This document shows, in pieces, positions 33,953-42,400 of a stretch of DNA of 64,000 nt. The number at the start of each line of letters is the position of its first letter. The stretch's first letter is position 1. A program made the position numbers and the translations under genes. Origin of the DNA: Donghicola sp041224595 (GTDB lineage Bacteria > Pseudomonadota > Alphaproteobacteria > Rhodobacterales > Rhodobacteraceae); the NCBI RefSeq assembly GCF_041224595.1, contig NZ_JBGFGN010000162.1, positions 186,001-250,000 of the forward strand. Direction: 5' to 3'. The notes beneath the pieces are model-generated. The model was not told the origin of the DNA, did no database searches, and saw only the letters and a program-made list of their open reading frames with translations.

Positions 33953-33964
33953 GTTAGCGCTAAC
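33953..33964. promoter_or_regulatory. LacI-type operator candidate GTTAGCGCTAAC upstream of zwf
   Basis: A perfect 12-base palindrome with the central CG typical of LacI-family operators, 34 bases before the zwf start. It is in position to overlap the promoter or 5' leader of zwf-pgl-pgi. No LacI-family regulator gene is in the window, so the protein must be encoded elsewhere. Confidence 0.6.
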
Positions 33965-33998
33965 AAGCCCAAGGCTCGTCAGACCCGAGGAGGGAAAC

Positions 33999-35453
33999 AT
34001 GGTTTCACGCGTTATTCCGGTCGATTCTTTCGATCTCGTCATTTTTGGCGGTACCGGCGATCTGGCCCGCCGCAAAATCCTGCCCGGCCTCTTCCGCCGC
34101 TATGCCAGCGGCCAGATGCCTGACGAAGGCCGGATCATCGGCGCAGCCCGTTCTGACATGACCTGCGACGAGTTCCGCACCATGGTCAAAGAGGCCGTAG
34201 AAGAGTTCGATCCCAAGTCGGCCAAAGATACCGAAAACCTTGAGAAATTCTTGGAACGCGTGTTCTACGTGGCTGTCGATGCCAAGGGCGACGGCGGCTG
34301 GAAAGAACTGGGGGATCTGCTACGCCCCGACATGATCCGCGCCTTCTACTTCTCGGTCGCACCCAGCCTGTTCGGCACCATCGCAGAGCGTCTGAAGACG
34401 TTCGAACTGGCCGATGACGACGCCCGTATCGTCGTCGAGAAACCCTTCGGCAAGGATCTGGAAACCGCTCGCGCACTGAACAAGTCGCTGGCAGAGCACT
34501 TCCACGAAGGTCAGATCTACCGTATCGACCACTACTTGGGCAAAGAAACCGTCCAGAACCTGATGGCTGTGCGCTTTGGCAACATGCTGTTCGAACCCCT
34601 GTGGAACAGCCAGTATGTCGACCACATCCAGATCACCGTGGCCGAGACGGTGGGCGTTGGTGGGCGCGGCAGCTACTACGACACCTCGGGCGCGATGCGG
34701 GACATGGTGCAGAACCACCTGATGCAGCTCTTGTGCCTGATCGCGATGGAGCCGCCCGCCAAGTTTGATCCCGACGCCGTTCGCGACGAGAAGCTCAAAG
34801 TCATTCGCGCGCTGGATCCGGTCGAACCGCATCATATTGTGCGCGGCCAGTACAGTGCCTCGGAAAAATGCGCGAGCTACCGCGAAGACGTAGAAAACCC
34901 CCGCTCGTTCACCGAGAGCTTTGTCGCCATGCGCTGCGAAATCTCGAACTGGCGTTGGGCCGGGACCCCGTTCTACATGCGCACCGGCAAACGCCTGAAG
35001 GCACGCACCAGCGAAATCGCTGTGGTCTTCAAGGATGCGCCGCACTCGATCTTTGGCGCTGAAGCAGGCGTGCACCGCAATGTGCTGACCATTCGCCTGC
35101 AACCGAACGAGGGCATGACCCTTGGCGTGACGATCAAGGAACCGGGGCCGGGCGGTATGCGTTTGGTGGACGTGCCTCTGGACATGACCTTTGCCGAGGC
35201 TTTGGGGCCGGACGCAGAGGAGGTGCCCGACGCATACGAACGCCTGATCATGGACGTGATCCGCGGCAACCAGACCCTGTTTATGCGCGGCGACGAAGTC
35301 GAGGCTGCGTGGGCTTGGACCGACCCGATCATCAACGGGTGGACCAACCGCAATGACGTTCCCAAACCCTACGATACTGGCAGCGCCGGACCGGATGATG
35401 CGTTGATGCTGATGCACCGCGACGGCCGCCGCTGGAGAGAGATCAAGGAATGA
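33999..35453 (+). CDS. zwf: Glucose-6-phosphate dehydrogenase
   Basis: A 484-residue NADP-dependent enzyme oxidising glucose 6-phosphate to 6-phosphogluconolactone, the entry of the Entner-Doudoroff and pentose phosphate routes. The coenzyme motif FGGTGDLARRK is at 16-26 and the active-site RIDHYLGKE near 173-181. The start at 33999 follows a strong GAGGAGGGAAAC ribosome site; a longer in-frame start would remove the operator from non-coding DNA. It overlaps pgl by 4 bases. Confidence 0.96.
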   Translation: MVSRVIPVDSFDLVIFGGTGDLARRKILPGLFRRYASGQMPDEGRIIGAARSDMTCDEFRTMVKEAVEEFDPKSAKDTENLEKFLERVFYVAVDAKGDGGWKELGDLLRPDMIRAFYFSVAPSLFGTIAERLKTFELADDDARIVVEKPFGKDLETARALNKSLAEHFHEGQIYRIDHYLGKETVQNLMAVRFGNMLFEPLWNSQYVDHIQITVAETVGVGGRGSYYDTSGAMRDMVQNHLMQLLCLIAMEPPAKFDPDAVRDEKLKVIRALDPVEPHHIVRGQYSASEKCASYREDVENPRSFTESFVAMRCEISNWRWAGTPFYMRTGKRLKARTSEIAVVFKDAPHSIFGAEAGVHRNVLTIRLQPNEGMTLGVTIKEPGPGGMRLVDVPLDMTFAEALGPDAEEVPDAYERLIMDVIRGNQTLFMRGDEVEAAWAWTDPIINGWTNRNDVPKPYDTGSAGPDDALMLMHRDGRRWREIKE

Positions 35454-36121
35454 ACTTTAACGAATATCCCGACCGCGAGATGATGATGATCGATCTCGCG
35501 AACATCATCGCCGGTGAATTGGGCGAGTCCCTGCGTACCGGTGATCGTGCCTCGCTTTGTGTGCCCGGTGGCACCACGCCCGGCCCGATCTTTGACGCGC
35601 TGAACGAGGTCGCTCTGGATTGGGACCGCGTCGACGTTTTGCTAAACGACGAACGCTGGGTCCCCGAGGATCACGAACGTTCGAACACGCGCCTGTTGCG
35701 CCAGCGCTTGCTGATCAACAAAGCTGCGGCTGCGAAGTACGTGCCCCTATATGCACCGACCGAAACGCCCGAGGAGTCGATGGAAGCGCTGGCCGCTGGC
35801 ATCGAACCGTCGCTGCCGCTGTCGGTGTGTTTACTTGGGATGGGCGCTGACATGCACACGGCCTCGCTGTTCCCCGGCGCGGATCGTTTGGAAGAGGCGC
35901 TGTCGCCCGACGCCCCGATCCTGCTGCCCATGCGCGCGCCCGGCGCGCCAGAGCCGCGTATCACGCTCTCGGCCCGCGTGCTGCAGGATTCAACAAACCT
36001 TCACATCGTGATCACTGGCGCGGAAAAGCGCGAGGCACTAGAAAAAGCCCGTTCGCTCGAGCCGATGGAAGCGCCCGTCGCATCTGTCCTTGATCGGGCC
36101 CAAATTCATTGGACGGAGTAA
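35450..36121 (+). CDS. pgl: 6-phosphogluconolactonase
   Basis: A 223-residue DevB-type lactonase hydrolysing 6-phosphogluconolactone to 6-phosphogluconate. Conserved segments are SLCVPGGTTPGPIFDAL, LLNDERWVPEDHERSNT and LGMGADMHTASLFPG, the last with the catalytic His region. It is coupled to zwf by ATGA and followed 6 bases later by pgi. Confidence 0.95.
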   Translation: MNFNEYPDREMMMIDLANIIAGELGESLRTGDRASLCVPGGTTPGPIFDALNEVALDWDRVDVLLNDERWVPEDHERSNTRLLRQRLLINKAAAAKYVPLYAPTETPEESMEALAAGIEPSLPLSVCLLGMGADMHTASLFPGADRLEEALSPDAPILLPMRAPGAPEPRITLSARVLQDSTNLHIVITGAEKREALEKARSLEPMEAPVASVLDRAQIHWTE

Positions 36122-36127
36122 TTTTAT

Positions 36128-37726
36128 ATGTGGACTGACCTCAAGGCGCATTACGCCCGCACCGAGGGCCGCAACATCCTTAACCTGTTTGCCGACGGCG
36201 ATCGTTTTGGCGATTTCTCGGCGGCGCTCGGGGACATGCTGTTTGACTACTCGAAGACCAACATCGACGCCGACACCCGCGCATCCCTGATCGCGCTGGC
36301 GGAAACCGCAGGCGTTGCCGCTCGCCGCGACGCCATGTTTGCAGGCGAGAAGATCAATGAAACAGAGGGCCGCTCGGTCCTGCACACCGCTCTGCGCAAC
36401 CTGGACGGTCGCAAGGTCGAGGTCGACGGCCAAGATGTGATGCCTGAAGTGCTGGACACCCTGAGCCGAATGGAAGCCTTTGCCACCGCAGTCCGCGACG
36501 GCAGCTACAGCGCACAGGGCGGCAAGATCACCGACGTGATCAACATCGGCATCGGTGGTTCCGATCTTGGCCCGGCGATGGCCTACCGCGCGCTGTCCCC
36601 CTACGCCGATGGACCTGCCTGCCACTATGTCTCGAACGTAGACGGCGCCGACATCCACGATGTGCTCAAGAAATGCGACCCGACCACCACGCTGGTGATC
36701 GTCGCTTCCAAAACCTTCACCACCATCGAAACGATGACCAACGCCGAGACCGCCCGCAAGTGGATGGCAGAGCAAGTTTCGGACACCGGCGCACAATTCG
36801 CGGCGCTCAGCTCGGCTGATGACAAAGCGGCTGAATGGGGCATCGCGGCAGAGCGCGTCTTTGGCTTCGAAGACTGGGTTGGCGGCCGCTACTCCATGTG
36901 GGGCCCGATTGGCCTGTCGGTCATGATCGCGATCGGAGCCGACGACTTCCGCGCCTTCCTGCAGGGCGGCGATGCGATGGACACCCACTTCCTGACCGCC
37001 GACTTCTCGGAAAACCTGCCTGTCCTGCTGGCTCTGGTCGGCATTTGGCATCACCAGCTCAGCGGCCATGGCACCCGCGCCGTTCTGCCCTATGACAACC
37101 GCCTGGGTCGACTGCCCGCGTATTTCCAACAGCTGGAAATGGAGTCGAACGGCAAATCGGTGTCTATGGACGGCTCTGACCTGACAAACCAAGCCGGTCC
37201 GATCGTTTGGGGCGAGCCTGGTACCAACGGTCAGCACGCCTTCTACCAGCTGATCCATCAGGGCACCCAAGTGGTCCCCGTGGAATTCATGGTCGCCGCC
37301 AAAGGCCACGAAGAGGATCTGGCGCACCACCACAAACTTCTGGTCGCCAACTGCTTCGCTCAATCCGAAGCGCTGCTGCGCGGCCGCTCGTTGGATGAAT
37401 GCCGCGAACGGATGGCTGCCAAAGGTCTGACCGGTGACGAGCTGGAGCGCCAAGCACGTCACCGCGTCTTCTCGGGCAACCGCCCGTCGACCACGTTGAT
37501 CTACCCTAAAATGACGCCCTACGTCCTTGGTCAGATCATCGCGCTCTACGAGCACCGCGTGTTCGTCGAAGGCACGATCCTCGGCATCAACTCCTACGAC
37601 CAGTGGGGCGTTGAACTGGGCAAAGAACTGGCGCTGGCCCTCGACCCGATCCTTTCGGGCGAACAAGACGGCGCGGGCAAAGACGGCTCGACCCTCGGTC
37701 TGGTCAAATACGTCCAGAACGCCTAA
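36128..37726 (+). CDS. pgi: Glucose-6-phosphate isomerase
   Basis: A 532-residue phosphoglucose isomerase. The sugar-phosphate motif INIGIGGSDLGPAMAYRA is near residues 138-155, the GTNGQHAFYQLIHQGT catalytic segment near 360-376, and the YEHRVFVEGTILGINSYDQW signature near the C-terminus. In bacteria that lack a working upper glycolysis it feeds fructose 6-phosphate back into the Entner-Doudoroff route through zwf and pgl, fitting this operon. A terminator follows immediately. Confidence 0.96.
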   Translation: MWTDLKAHYARTEGRNILNLFADGDRFGDFSAALGDMLFDYSKTNIDADTRASLIALAETAGVAARRDAMFAGEKINETEGRSVLHTALRNLDGRKVEVDGQDVMPEVLDTLSRMEAFATAVRDGSYSAQGGKITDVINIGIGGSDLGPAMAYRALSPYADGPACHYVSNVDGADIHDVLKKCDPTTTLVIVASKTFTTIETMTNAETARKWMAEQVSDTGAQFAALSSADDKAAEWGIAAERVFGFEDWVGGRYSMWGPIGLSVMIAIGADDFRAFLQGGDAMDTHFLTADFSENLPVLLALVGIWHHQLSGHGTRAVLPYDNRLGRLPAYFQQLEMESNGKSVSMDGSDLTNQAGPIVWGEPGTNGQHAFYQLIHQGTQVVPVEFMVAAKGHEEDLAHHHKLLVANCFAQSEALLRGRSLDECRERMAAKGLTGDELERQARHRVFSGNRPSTTLIYPKMTPYVLGQIIALYEHRVFVEGTILGINSYDQWGVELGKELALALDPILSGEQDGAGKDGSTLGLVKYVQNA

Positions 37727-37735
37727 TCGAAGACA

Positions 37736-37772
37736 AAAAGGCGCGTCCACAACCGGCGCGCCTTTCTTCTTT
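37736..37772 (+). terminator. Rho-independent terminator of zwf-pgl-pgi
   Basis: Stem AAGGCGCG (37738-37745) with CGCGCCTT (37757-37764), 11-base loop, then a T-rich tail TTCTTCTTT. It begins about 10 bases after the pgi stop codon. Confidence 0.75.
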
Positions 37773-37839
37773 CATCTTTGCGAAAATACCCTCGGGGGTG
37801 AATTGGCGCCCGAGCGCCAAGAGGGGGCAGACAGCCCCC
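37770..37839. repeat. Dispersed hairpin-plus-box intergenic repeat, copy C
   Basis: Box TTTCATCTTTGCGAAAATAC then CCTCGGGGGTGAAT, followed by TTGGCGC-CCGA-GCGCCAA (37803-37820) and GGGGGC-AGACA-GCCCCC (37823/37828 to 37834/37839). It lies between convergent pgi and the thioesterase gene. Same order of parts as copy A with different stem bases. Confidence 0.7.
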
Positions 37840-37847
37840 ATCCGCCC

Positions 37848-38318
37848 TCAGCCAGCATCGGCTCGATCAATCTCTACAAACCGCTGCTTCACATCTTCGG
37901 GCAACGCCATCTTGCCTGACCCATCCGGCTGCATCATCACAATCACTGCCCGCGCAGACACTCGAAGATCGCCGCAGAACACCCCGTATTCATGAGTAAA
38001 ACTCGTGTTTCGGAACGACACCGTTCGCGCGGTCAGCACATAGTCCTCGTTTAACGACATTTCCTTGTGGTACTCGATGCTCAGCGCCTTCAGAACCATG
38101 CGCGGATCGCCGTCCTGATAGTGGCAAATGCCCCAATCCTTGAAATAGTGGATGCGGATATTTTCGAGCCACTTCAGATAGGCCGCATTGTTTACATGCT
38201 GCAAAGCATCCAGATCGCCGAAATGCACACGATCCGCGATCCCGATGGGCCAGTCATCGGGAACATTTTGAGCCCGCAGAACCTCGCGCGGCAGAGGGGT
38301 GTGATAGATCAATGTCAT
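37848..38318 (-). CDS. Acyl-CoA thioesterase, hotdog fold (4HBT/YbgC-like)
   Basis: A 156-residue single hotdog-domain thioesterase. The motif FGDLDALQHVNNAAYLKW contains the Asp and the HVNN of the 4-hydroxybenzoyl-CoA thioesterase group. The ATG at 38318 is chosen because homologous sequence begins there; the open frame continues upstream without recognisable content. Substrate acyl group unknown. It is divergent from cysS with about 217 bases between starts, where I see no clear regulatory site. Confidence 0.82.
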   Translation of the reverse strand: MTLIYHTPLPREVLRAQNVPDDWPIGIADRVHFGDLDALQHVNNAAYLKWLENIRIHYFKDWGICHYQDGDPRMVLKALSIEYHKEMSLNEDYVLTARTVSFRNTSFTHEYGVFCGDLRVSARAVIVMMQPDGSGKMALPEDVKQRFVEIDRADAG

Positions 38319-38535
38319 GGTCAAAGTGGTAAAACCCAAAGCGCCCGCTCGCAATATGCTTGGCAGGGGATGTGACGCGTGGTAATTCCGCCCCATGAAA
38401 CAGAGCGCATTCATTACTATTATTTGTTCGATCTGCTGAGACACTGTCCGGCGGGCCGTTTCGCGCTTTCTTCCGAAAACCCGTAATGCTATCCCCGCCG
38501 CGACCCGATACGACACCTTGGGGCGAGGACCAGGC

Positions 38536-39912
38536 ATGACCCAGATTACACTTCACAATACGATGTCGCGGCAGCGGGAGATTTTCCAGCCGATCGACCC
38601 TCAGAACGTGCGGATGTATGTCTGTGGACCGACCGTCTACGACCGCGCCCATCTTGGGAACGCGCGGCCTGTGGTGGTCTTTGACCTGCTGTTCCGCCTG
38701 CTGCGTCACGTGTATGGCGCCGATCATGTGACCTACGTGCGGAACTTCACTGACGTCGATGACAAGATCAACGCCCGCGCCGCTGAAACCGGTCGCGATA
38801 TCCGCGAGATCACCGACGAAACCATTCAGTGGTTCCTTGATGACATGGGCGCCTTGGGAGCGATGGAGCCGACGCAGGCCCCCCGCGCAACCGAGTATAT
38901 TGGCGAAATGATCTCCATGATCGAAGGGCTGATTTCCCGCGGCCACGCTTATGCCGCCGAAGGGCACGTTCTGTTTGCAGTGGACAGCTGGAAAGAGGGC
39001 TATGGCAAGCTGTCGGGCCGTTCGGTCGATGACATGATCGCCGGTGCCCGCGTGGAAGTGGCGCCCTACAAACGCAACCCGATGGATTTTGTGCTGTGGA
39101 AGCCCTCTGGCGATGATCTGCCCGGCTGGGACAGCCCTTGGGGCCGCGGTCGTCCGGGCTGGCACATCGAATGTTCGGCCATGAGCGATGCGCTTCTTGG
39201 AGCGTCCTTTGACATCCACGGCGGCGGCAACGACCTGATGTTCCCGCACCACGAGAACGAAATCGCGCAAAGCTGCTGCGCGAACCCCGATGGCGGCTTT
39301 GCCAAGGTCTGGCTACACAACGAAATGCTTCAGGTCGAAGGCAAGAAGATGTCCAAATCCTTGGGCAACTTCTTTACCGTGCAGGACCTGTTCCAGCAGG
39401 GCTGGCCGGGCGAAGTGATCCGCTTGGTCTTCCTGCAGACCCACTATCGCAAGCCGATGGACTGGACCGAAGCCAAAGCGCAGGCCGCCCGCGACACGCT
39501 GAAGAAGTGGCGCAAGATGACCGATGGCGTTGTTGCTGGTGACGTTTCCCCTGCGGTTGTCGAGGCCGTGGCGAGCGACCTGAACAGCGCGGGGGCGGTT
39601 ACCGAGTTGCACAAACTGGCGAGCGCTGGTGATGCGGGCGCTTTGCTCGCGTCGGCTCAGTTCTTGGGGCTGCTGACGCCCGAAATGGGCGCTTGGGCGG
39701 ATGAACCCGAAGCAGGAGCGGACCTGCTTGCGCCTTTGGCCGAGAAGCTGGCGGCGGTGCGTGCAAAAGCGATGGAGACCAAGGATTTCAGCGAAGTGGA
39801 TCGGTTGAAGACCGCGCTACTGGATGCCGGTGTCGAAGTGCGCATGTCGAAAGCTGGTGTTGAACTCTCGCCCAAGGACGGGTTCGATGCGGCCAAGTTG
39901 GAAGGCCTGTAA
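38536..39912 (+). CDS. cysS: Cysteinyl-tRNA synthetase
   Basis: A 458-residue class I synthetase charging tRNA-Cys. The HIGH-type motif is YDRAHLGNAR, the zinc site includes the Cys of YVCGPTVYD and the IECSAMS segment, and the KMSKSLGN motif is near residue 272. The start at 38536 (MTQITLHN) is 18 bases inside a TTG-initiated frame. The C-terminal helical region is intact. Followed by a dispersed repeat copy and cimA. Confidence 0.96.
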   Translation: MTQITLHNTMSRQREIFQPIDPQNVRMYVCGPTVYDRAHLGNARPVVVFDLLFRLLRHVYGADHVTYVRNFTDVDDKINARAAETGRDIREITDETIQWFLDDMGALGAMEPTQAPRATEYIGEMISMIEGLISRGHAYAAEGHVLFAVDSWKEGYGKLSGRSVDDMIAGARVEVAPYKRNPMDFVLWKPSGDDLPGWDSPWGRGRPGWHIECSAMSDALLGASFDIHGGGNDLMFPHHENEIAQSCCANPDGGFAKVWLHNEMLQVEGKKMSKSLGNFFTVQDLFQQGWPGEVIRLVFLQTHYRKPMDWTEAKAQAARDTLKKWRKMTDGVVAGDVSPAVVEAVASDLNSAGAVTELHKLASAGDAGALLASAQFLGLLTPEMGAWADEPEAGADLLAPLAEKLAAVRAKAMETKDFSEVDRLKTALLDAGVEVRMSKAGVELSPKDGFDAAKLEGL

Positions 39913-39940
39913 CGCAATGCGCCTGTGGCAGCTGACGGAC

Positions 39941-39990
39941 GGGGGGCTGTCTGCCCCCCGCGCCCCCCGAGGGTATTTTGACCAAGAAAG
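39941..39990. repeat. Dispersed hairpin-plus-box intergenic repeat, copy D
   Basis: Hairpin GGGGGGC-TGTCT-GCCCCCC (39941-39959), then the box CCGAGGGTATTTTGACCAAG and AAAG. Orientation matches copy B and is opposite to A and C; its loop is the reverse complement of the AGACA loop of copy C. It sits between cysS and cimA and its end touches the cimA ribosome-binding site. Confidence 0.7.
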
Positions 39991-40002
39991 AGGAGTGGTG
40001 GT

Positions 40003-41622
40003 GTGATGAAAGAGAAATTGTACCTCTATGACACCACGTTGCGGGATGGGCAGCAGACGCAGGGTGTGCAGTTTTCGACGCCCGAGAAGCACCAGATCGC
40101 AGATGCTTTGGACCGCTTGGGGGTGGATTACATTGAGGGCGGATGGCCCGGTGCAAACCCGACGGACTCCGCCTTTTTCGAGGAGGCGCCAGAGACCAAG
40201 GCTGTGTTTACAGCGTTCGGAATGACCAAGCGGGCAGGGCGCTCTGCCGCGAATGACGAAGTTCTAGCGGCCGTTTTGAACGCGGGCACGCCTGCGGTCT
40301 GTCTGGTGGGCAAAACACATGATTTCCACGTGACCTGCGCTTTGGGCATCACGCTGGAAGAGAACCTCGAGAATATCCGCGAGTCTGTGGCCCATATTGT
40401 GGCGCAGGGACGCGAAGCGCTGTTTGACGCTGAACATTTCTTTGACGGGTATCGTGCGAATCCTGTGTACGCGTTGGAGGCTGTGACAGCGGCTTATGAG
40501 GCGGGCGCGCGCTGGGTAGTCCTGTGTGATACAAATGGCGGCGCGCAGCCGACTGTCATTGCGGATGTTGTTCGAGCGGTCATTGCTTCGGGCATTCCTG
40601 GCGACCATTTGGGCATCCACTGCCATAACGACACCGAACAGGCGGTCGCTGGATCTTTGGCAGCTGTGCTAGCGGGCGCACGGCAGATTCAAGGGACCTT
40701 GAACGGCTTGGGCGAAAGGTGCGGTAATGCGAACCTGACCACCCTGATCCCGACGCTGAAACTAAAAGAGCCTTTTGCCAGTCAGTTCGACACTGGTGTG
40801 AGTGATGAGGCCCTAGAAGGGATGCTGTCGATCAGCCGGATGCTCGACGACATCCTGAATCGCGTGCCGTTCCGTCAGGCGCCTTATGTTGGGGCCAGCG
40901 CCTTTGCTCACAAGGCCGGCTTGCACGCCAGCGCGATCCTGAAGGACCCGACCACCTACGAGCATATTGAGCCGTCCAAGGTCGGCAATGCGCGCATTAT
41001 TCCCATGTCCAATCAGGCGGGCCAATCGAACCTGCGCAAGCGCTTGACTGAAGCGGGGCTGAAGATCGAGGCCGGTGATCCGGTGCTGGGACAGATCCTA
41101 GAGGATGTGAAGGCGCGGGAATCGGAGGGCTATTCCTATGACGGTGCGCAGGCGAGCTTTGAGCTGCTCGCGCGTCGGGCTATGGGGCAGTGTCCCGAAT
41201 TCTTTGAAGTGAAGCGCTATCGCGTCACCATTGAACGCCGCAAGAACAAGCATAACCAAATGGTCAGCTTGTCCGAGGCGGTCGTGGTCGTGAAGGTTGA
41301 CGGCGAGAAGAAGCTATCGGTCAGCGAGAGCATGGACGCATGCGGCACAGACCGCGGTCCCGTGAACGCGTTGGCGAAAGCTTTGGCCAAGGATTTGGGC
41401 CGCTATAGCGACCTGATCGAAGATATGAAGCTGGTCGATTTCAAGGTTCGGATCACGCAGGGCGGTACTGAAGCTGTGACCCGTGTCATCATTGACAGCG
41501 AAGATGGTAAAGGACGCCGTTGGTCCACTGTGGGGGTCAGCGCGAACATCGTGGATGCGAGTTTCGAGGCGCTGCTGGATGCGATCGTTTGGAAGTTGAT
41601 CCGCGATGGGGCCGAAGCCTGA
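40003..41622 (+). CDS. cimA: Citramalate synthase
   Basis: A 539-residue enzyme of the isopropylmalate synthase family, expected to condense pyruvate and acetyl-CoA to (R)-citramalate as an entry to isoleucine synthesis. The metal-binding motif YDTTLRDGQQTQGVQ is at residues 9-23, HCHNDTEQAVA is present, and a C-terminal regulatory domain follows about residue 390. The length and the GQQTQGVQF variant distinguish CimA from LeuA. Start is GTG at 40003 (7 bases after AGGAG) or the adjacent ATG at 40006. Overlaps the next gene by 1 base (TGATG). Confidence 0.92.
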   Translation: MMKEKLYLYDTTLRDGQQTQGVQFSTPEKHQIADALDRLGVDYIEGGWPGANPTDSAFFEEAPETKAVFTAFGMTKRAGRSAANDEVLAAVLNAGTPAVCLVGKTHDFHVTCALGITLEENLENIRESVAHIVAQGREALFDAEHFFDGYRANPVYALEAVTAAYEAGARWVVLCDTNGGAQPTVIADVVRAVIASGIPGDHLGIHCHNDTEQAVAGSLAAVLAGARQIQGTLNGLGERCGNANLTTLIPTLKLKEPFASQFDTGVSDEALEGMLSISRMLDDILNRVPFRQAPYVGASAFAHKAGLHASAILKDPTTYEHIEPSKVGNARIIPMSNQAGQSNLRKRLTEAGLKIEAGDPVLGQILEDVKARESEGYSYDGAQASFELLARRAMGQCPEFFEVKRYRVTIERRKNKHNQMVSLSEAVVVVKVDGEKKLSVSESMDACGTDRGPVNALAKALAKDLGRYSDLIEDMKLVDFKVRITQGGTEAVTRVIIDSEDGKGRRWSTVGVSANIVDASFEALLDAIVWKLIRDGAEA

Positions 41623-42362
41623 TGAGCATCAACGCCTGCGCCAAGATCGTGCATGACGCAGACCCTGACCGCTTTCTGGCGATCATGGCCGCGCCTGTCT
41701 CGGCGCGGCGGGTGCTTTTTCCGCTCTTTGCATTCAATGTCGAGATCAGCCGCGCCCCTTGGGTCACCAAGGAGACGATGATCGCTGAAATGCGGGTTCA
41801 GTGGTGGCGCGATGCTCTGGCCGAGGTCGCCGAAGGGCGCGGGCGGCGGCACGAGGTTGTCGACGCGCTCGGAGAGGTGCTGGATACCGAAGGCGCGCGC
41901 CTGCTGGACGGATGCTGCGAGATGCGGCGTTGGGACATCTACACCGATCCGTTCGAAGATGAAGAGCACTTCGACAGCTATATTGAAGAGACCTCGGCGA
42001 CCTTGATGTGGGTGGCTGCGCGGGCTCTGGGTTCGACCGAAGAGGCCGCCGTGCGAAAGCGCGGATATGCGGCAGGGGTTGCGAACTGGCTGGTGGCCGT
42101 GCCCGAACTGGCAGCGCGCAATCGTATCCCCTTGCTTGATGGTCGGCCCGAGGGTCTGCAAGGGCTGGCGCGCAAGGCGTTAACTGCTTTGGCAGAGGGG
42201 AAGATCGACAAAGCGGCGCGTCCGGCAACGCTCATTGGGTTTCAGACGAGGGACATCTTGCAACAGGCGCTGGACAATCCGCTGAGGGTTGGGGATGGCG
42301 TTTTGGGATTAAGTCCCATCCGCAAGCGGTTGTTATTGATGAAACAATCCGCTTTTGGATGA
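41622..42362 (+). CDS. Squalene/phytoene synthase family protein, NDUFAF6-like
   Basis: A 246-residue helical protein of the phytoene/squalene synthase superfamily. FPLFAFNVEISRAPW and MRVQWWRDALAEV are the family landmarks, but the aspartate-rich DxxxD prenyl-diphosphate sites of real phytoene synthases are not seen. This pattern resembles the mitochondrial complex I assembly factor NDUFAF6 and its alphaproteobacterial relatives. I therefore doubt a carotenoid role; no crt genes are nearby. Translationally coupled to cimA, which may be accidental. Confidence 0.8.
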   Translation: MSINACAKIVHDADPDRFLAIMAAPVSARRVLFPLFAFNVEISRAPWVTKETMIAEMRVQWWRDALAEVAEGRGRRHEVVDALGEVLDTEGARLLDGCCEMRRWDIYTDPFEDEEHFDSYIEETSATLMWVAARALGSTEEAAVRKRGYAAGVANWLVAVPELAARNRIPLLDGRPEGLQGLARKALTALAEGKIDKAARPATLIGFQTRDILQQALDNPLRVGDGVLGLSPIRKRLLLMKQSAFG

Positions 42363-42370
42363 GCTTGTCG

Positions 42371-42400
42371 AACCCCGCCTTAGTTGGCGGGGTTTTCTTT
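42371..42400 (+). terminator. Rho-independent terminator overlapping the convergent MFS stop codon
   Basis: AACCCCGCC (42371-42379) pairs with GGCGGGGTT (42386-42394) around a 6-base loop, followed by TTCTTT on the plus strand. It ends the cimA transcript unit; the stop codon of the minus-strand MFS gene lies in the loop and stem. Confidence 0.75.

Noticed and set aside
32906..34075. Upstream in-frame extension of the penicillin acylase frame to 1213 codons
   Set aside because: It is antisense to the dehydrogenase and the start of zwf. The acylase has a proper membrane/signal start at 32905, so the extension is chance openness.
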